This document shows positions 60,310 through 64,000 of a stretch of 64,000 nucleotides of DNA, piece after piece; the first letter of the stretch is position 1; each line of letters opens with the position of its first letter. The translations under genes were made by a program, and so were the position numbers. A model generated the notes under the pieces. The model was not told the origin of the DNA. It saw nothing but the letters and a program-made list of their open reading frames with translations, and did no database searches. The stretch is from Ktedonobacter robiniae (GTDB lineage: Bacteria > Chloroflexota > Ktedonobacteria > Ktedonobacterales > Ktedonobacteraceae), in NCBI RefSeq assembly GCF_016587375.1, contig NZ_BNJG01000003.1, positions 992,001-1,056,000 on the forward strand, read 5' to 3'.

Positions 60310-63182
60310 AGACACATCTTGTCATCCCCAAACACACAACAAAGCCCACAGCGAGCAAGCCTCGTTTCGGCCAAAAGCCTCGATGGGTGCAGGAAGAGAT
60401 TGTCAAGGCACGTGCGATTGCCCACAATGTGCTCTGCCTGGCCTCGGAGACGCCTGGCGGCTTTGATTATGTTACCGTCCTTCAGGTCGAAGGCATCTGC
60501 TATGACCTGAAGGGAGAGGAAGAACAACAGCTCATCAACGAACTCTACCAGGCCTTCCTGGCCTCTCTGCCTTATGATATCCAGATCCTCTGGCGCGTCC
60601 TGCCCCTGGATATCCAGCAGTATGGCGCGCAATTTACGTTGAAGGAGAGCATAGTATCGCATCCCGGCGCTCCTGAACCAGTGATTGACGCTGACGAGCT
60701 ACAGGAGCCATGGGAACCTGTGGCAGCAGATCATGCCACCTTGCTTTCTCATCTAGGAGCACAGCGTACACTGCTGGAACGGTCACTCTATCTTTTGCTT
60801 CGGGTCGAGGGGACGCCACGGAGCCAGGAATCGGTGCTCCAGCGCTGGACGCAGACCTCACGCTCCAAACGCATCAGTCAGGCGGAAGCCTTTGAGCAGG
60901 CTCGGATGGAACTCAATGTGCGTGTGCGCGAAGTCTCACGCCTGCTCTCCAATATGGGCCTGACCGTGAAACAGGTCGAAGGGATGCGAGCGCTCACTCG
61001 TTTCTACTCTTCCTGCCTCCTCCTGACGCGTCATCAGCAGGCCCCGCTTCCTGATGAGGTAATTGAGAGCCTGGGACGCCCACTCGATGTCACTGGCTGG
61101 CTTGCGCGGCAGAAGCGTTCCACAACGGCGGCGGCTTATTTCTTTGAGCAGAATCCAGCGGAAGCGCAGAATACTCTCTTGCTCTCCCAAGCACCTGGGC
61201 CAGCCCCACGCCGAAAGGGGAGGCATTCCACCCAAGAGCCAAGGATTGTGGGGCGTGACTTTACGCAGCTCGCAGACCTGGTTTCACCCGCTGGAATCTC
61301 CATCGAACGGGATTGTGTGCGCATCGAAGAGGAGTATGCGCGCGTGGTAGTTGTGCATCACCTGCCTCGGCGGGTACATGCAGGCTGGCTGAAACCCCTC
61401 GCCGATCTCGACGAGCCGATGGAAATCTCTTTCCATATTCACCCCTACCAATCAGCGCAGATGATCACGCAGTTCCGCCGACGCCAGATGGAGTTTGAGT
61501 CCTCCATGCTCGCCTCGCGCAAGGGCAATACGCCTGATCCTCATACCCAGGTCGCTGCCGCTGATGTCGCGTCGCTGATCACCAAGCTGGCATCAGGGGA
61601 GGAACGCATGCTCGATGTCTCCATGCACATTCTGCTGCGCGGCACAAGCAGGCGAGAACTCAACGAGCGCACGCGGCGGCTCCTCTCCATTCTTCAGAAC
61701 ATGCTGCTTGTGGCACGGCCAGCCCTCTTTGAGCAGGAGCAGGCATTCTGCTCTTGCCTTCCCCATGTGCGCAATCATCTCAAGAGCGCGGGGATGCTCC
61801 TCAATAGCCGCAGCGCCTCGGCCATGTTCCCCTTTCTCTCGAATGCGCTCTACCACTCCAGTGGCATTCTGGAAGGGGTCACGCCCGCTCGCGACCTCGT
61901 GACCTTCGATGCCTGGTCGCGTGATGTTCCCAACGCCAACCGCATCGTGCTAGGTCCTCCTGGTTGGGGGAAATCACATGCCGTCAAAAATGGGGTGCTG
62001 CGTCTGGCGCTCAAATATGCTGTCGCTCAAAAAAAGGCACGGCGGGAGAGAGAAGAGACGCCAGGCACCAATTTCCAGGCTATCATTGTTGATCCTGAGG
62101 GAGAATATGGCTACCTCTCCCGGCTCTTTGGTGGGAGTGTCATTCGTCTGGCTCCAGGCTCTGCCCAACATCTCAATCCCTTTGACCTGCCTACATCCCA
62201 GAACAGCGAGCATCAGCAGGTGGAGCATGGAGATCGGCTGGCCGATCATGTGCAAAAGCTGCATTCGCTGCTGGATATCATGCTTGCGGATCGCACACCC
62301 GATGGCGCGGGCAGGCTCAGCGCCGAGGAGAAAGGGCTGCTGGATCGTGCACTCTTTGAAACGTATCGCAGGGTCGGCATTACCAGCGATGTACGTACCC
62401 ATGATCGTCAGGTCCCTTTGATGCGCGATCTCTACCAGGTCCTCGAAAGTGGCATCTGTGGACCTGATACGAGCGGCCTCCTGCAACGGCTCCATCGCTT
62501 TGTCTTCGGTAGCCTCTCAGGTCTCTTTGCCAACCAGACGAATGTGAACCTGGATGGCCGGGTCCTGGTCTTTGATATTCATGATCTGGAAACAGAACTG
62601 CGCCCGGTTGGCCTCTTTCTCGTCTCCAACTTCATCTGGACCCAATCATTCCACTCGACGATCCCGCGCCAGGTGATTATCGATGAAGCAGCCACCTTAA
62701 TGCAGTACGAAAGTGGCGCGCTCTTTCTAGAAGATTTTGTGCGCCGAGCACGCAAGCACTACATCGGCGTGACGGTGATCTCGCAGCATCCACGCATCTT
62801 TGAGCACAGCTCCATCATCGCCAACTGTGCTGTCCATGTCCTTATGCGCCAGGATGCCAGTACGCTCGATCTCATGCGCGAGATGTTCAAACTCTCCACC
62901 CATGAGGTGCAGATCCTCCGGCGCTTAGGCGTTGGCGAAGCCTTATTCCTTACGAATGAGAAACGTTTGCAGCTCGCCTTTGAAGCCAGTTCTCTAGAGC
63001 ATATCCTGGCGAGCACCAATCCACGCGAACTGGCCCAGTGGCGAGATGATCCCAGGTATCAACACATCGATCAGCTCTTAGAGGCACTTCATCATCCCCA
63101 AGGAGAACCAGCCATACTCCGTGCAGCGCTCTGTGCTCTGGCCGAGAGCGGATATCCAGAAAGCGAGGTGCGCTATGCTTGA
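60306..63182 (+). CDS. VirB4-type conjugation ATPase
   Basis: 958 residues from ATG 60306, which overlaps the upstream stop; the same frame is open further upstream but as a shadow. Walker A is LGPPGWGKSHAVK (near 549-560), Walker B VIIDEAATLM (near 789-798), with the family's IIVDPEGEYGYLSRLFGG and ISQHPRIFEHSSIIANC segments. It is a cytoplasmic hexameric motor that powers pilus/channel assembly and DNA transfer. The N-terminal about 450 residues hold the VirB4 scaffold domain, with a somewhat long linker (residues 370-420). Confidence 0.9.
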   Translation: MKTHLVIPKHTTKPTASKPRFGQKPRWVQEEIVKARAIAHNVLCLASETPGGFDYVTVLQVEGICYDLKGEEEQQLINELYQAFLASLPYDIQILWRVLPLDIQQYGAQFTLKESIVSHPGAPEPVIDADELQEPWEPVAADHATLLSHLGAQRTLLERSLYLLLRVEGTPRSQESVLQRWTQTSRSKRISQAEAFEQARMELNVRVREVSRLLSNMGLTVKQVEGMRALTRFYSSCLLLTRHQQAPLPDEVIESLGRPLDVTGWLARQKRSTTAAAYFFEQNPAEAQNTLLLSQAPGPAPRRKGRHSTQEPRIVGRDFTQLADLVSPAGISIERDCVRIEEEYARVVVVHHLPRRVHAGWLKPLADLDEPMEISFHIHPYQSAQMITQFRRRQMEFESSMLASRKGNTPDPHTQVAAADVASLITKLASGEERMLDVSMHILLRGTSRRELNERTRRLLSILQNMLLVARPALFEQEQAFCSCLPHVRNHLKSAGMLLNSRSASAMFPFLSNALYHSSGILEGVTPARDLVTFDAWSRDVPNANRIVLGPPGWGKSHAVKNGVLRLALKYAVAQKKARREREETPGTNFQAIIVDPEGEYGYLSRLFGGSVIRLAPGSAQHLNPFDLPTSQNSEHQQVEHGDRLADHVQKLHSLLDIMLADRTPDGAGRLSAEEKGLLDRALFETYRRVGITSDVRTHDRQVPLMRDLYQVLESGICGPDTSGLLQRLHRFVFGSLSGLFANQTNVNLDGRVLVFDIHDLETELRPVGLFLVSNFIWTQSFHSTIPRQVIIDEAATLMQYESGALFLEDFVRRARKHYIGVTVISQHPRIFEHSSIIANCAVHVLMRQDASTLDLMREMFKLSTHEVQILRRLGVGEALFLTNEKRLQLAFEASSLEHILASTNPRELAQWRDDPRYQHIDQLLEALHHPQGEPAILRAALCALAESGYPESEVRYA

Positions 63183-64000
63183 GGCTTTATCCTTCCATCA
63201 GGGGCAAGGGAATGCCTCCTACGCGCTCCAGATCATTCCATCCTCGCAAAAACAGGACAATCCTAGCGCGATGGCCGCAGCGATTGGGAGCCTGGTTCTG
63301 GATCAGCGTCATCCCCTGGCCCTGGAATTGGTTGGAGAATCCCATCAGCGTTCGCTGCTTATTCGAGCGACCACCCAGGCGGCGTTACGTCATGTCCAGC
63401 TTCAATTGCGCGCTCGCTATTCACATGTGCAGATCAAGCCAGTAGAGCCAGGTGCGGACCCCTTTCGCCTTGAAGCAGGCGAGGCCGCATCAATGCTGGA
63501 ATTACGAGCAGGGGCCGCATCCTATCTCCCACTGCAAACGTGGGAGGCGAATGGGAAACAGGATGCTGCGGCGAGCACTGATCCAGTTCTGGGACTCCTT
63601 GCCGCGCTCGATGCGATTCCAGAGGAGATGCGGGTCGTCGCGCAACTGGCGTTAGTGCCTGCCAGAGCAGGCTGGGCACGTCGCTATCAGCGCAAAGCCA
63701 TCGAGCATGCCCTGGAGCCTGAGCGCCGCGAACAACAACAGCTTCTCTCTGAAACTCGGCAGGAGGCTGGCGTCCCCAAAACGGGGATGCTGCTTTTCCT
63801 GGCTGGATTGCTTGGCATCTTACTGGTGGTCAAGCAGCATGTCGTGTCTCTTCCATCCTGGATGCGCCAGCCTGTTCATGAACTGCTCCATGGGCAGGTG
63901 CCAGCGCTTTCTTCCATGCAGCAAAGCATGCTCATGGGAGGGTTCATCGCGCTGCTGCTCCTGGTCTTTGGTGGCTTTGTCCTCTTCGACCAGTTTCGTC
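63175..64000 (+). CDS. Conjugation membrane protein, 5' part (coupling-protein candidate)
   Basis: Partial: 275 residues, open at the window end. ATG 63175 overlaps the VirB4 stop by 8 nt. The soluble N-terminal region (LDQRHPLALELVGESHQRSLLIRATTQAALRHVQLQLRARYSHVQIKPVEPGADPFR) resembles the start of large TraG/HerA-like transfer ATPases of monoderm systems. Two membrane helices follow (GMLLFLAGLLGILLVV and MLMGGFIALLLLVFGGFVLF). ATPase motifs would lie beyond the window, so the coupling-protein call is inference. Confidence 0.6.
   Translation, partial: MLEALSFHQGQGNASYALQIIPSSQKQDNPSAMAAAIGSLVLDQRHPLALELVGESHQRSLLIRATTQAALRHVQLQLRARYSHVQIKPVEPGADPFRLEAGEAASMLELRAGAASYLPLQTWEANGKQDAAASTDPVLGLLAALDAIPEEMRVVAQLALVPARAGWARRYQRKAIEHALEPERREQQQLLSETRQEAGVPKTGMLLFLAGLLGILLVVKQHVVSLPSWMRQPVHELLHGQVPALSSMQQSMLMGGFIALLLLVFGGFVLFDQFR

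Overview
The window looks like part of a Ktedonobacteria-type (Chloroflexota) chromosome carrying the left part of a large integrative conjugative or mobilizable element. The lineage call is an inference from gene style: HTH-fused NACHT and NB-ARC ATPases, a monoderm-type conjugation module, many decayed IS remnants and roughly even base composition. No rRNA or tRNA gene was seen.

Region 1 (1-12.4 kb, chromosomal) is an exopolysaccharide-type locus. It has three tandem, mosaic copies of a family 2 glycosyltransferase (the third frameshifted), a fourth glycosyltransferase, a flippase-like membrane protein with a long soluble tail, a large polytopic membrane protein, a membrane protein with a repetitive acidic tail, and a secreted clan GH-A-like glycoside hydrolase that is frameshifted. 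A convergent cupin gene follows.

Region 2 (12.75-23.4 kb) is the control and replication end of the element. It holds a tyrosine integrase, an excisionase-like HTH protein, a ParM/ParR-like partition pair with an upstream palindrome, a divergent GntR/UTRA regulator, a complete glutamyl-tRNA synthetase, an IS3-like remnant, a probable replication initiator whose gene seems to contain an iteron/AT-rich origin, and a DnaB helicase.

Region 3 (23.4-31.9 kb) is accessory and decayed. Two antibiotic-nucleotidyltransferase-like genes alternate with broken copies of a CxxC-containing reading frame, with inverted-repeat elements and a 75-bp identical direct repeat around them. Then come a coiled-coil protein coupled to a 5'-3' exonuclease, a NYN-LOTUS protein and a coiled-coil protein.

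Region 4 (31.9-43.5 kb) is a DNA-metabolism module: small unknowns, a CHC2/TOPRIM primase, a Rad52-like annealing protein, a 1427-residue methyltransferase-helicase fusion, and a small TGT/DpdA-like protein likely to insert 7-deazaguanine into DNA. Eight strong, unrelated hairpins sit 18-35 nt upstream of start codons here.

Region 5 (43.6-57.1 kb) is a defence-like island: a nuclease-methyltransferase restriction polypeptide broken by a frameshift, a divergent two-gene unit with an ECKYW nuclease-like motif, a flavin monooxygenase, an HTH-NACHT-membrane protein, a broken MFS transporter and an HTH-NB-ARC ATPase.

Region 6 (57.5-64 kb) is a type IV secretion module: VirB6/TrbL-like channel, CHAP hydrolase, pilin-like VirB2, PrgI/VirB3, VirB4 ATPase, and the start of a further membrane protein cut by the window end. 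The integrase at one side and transfer genes at the other imply an element longer than 51 kb whose right end is outside the window.
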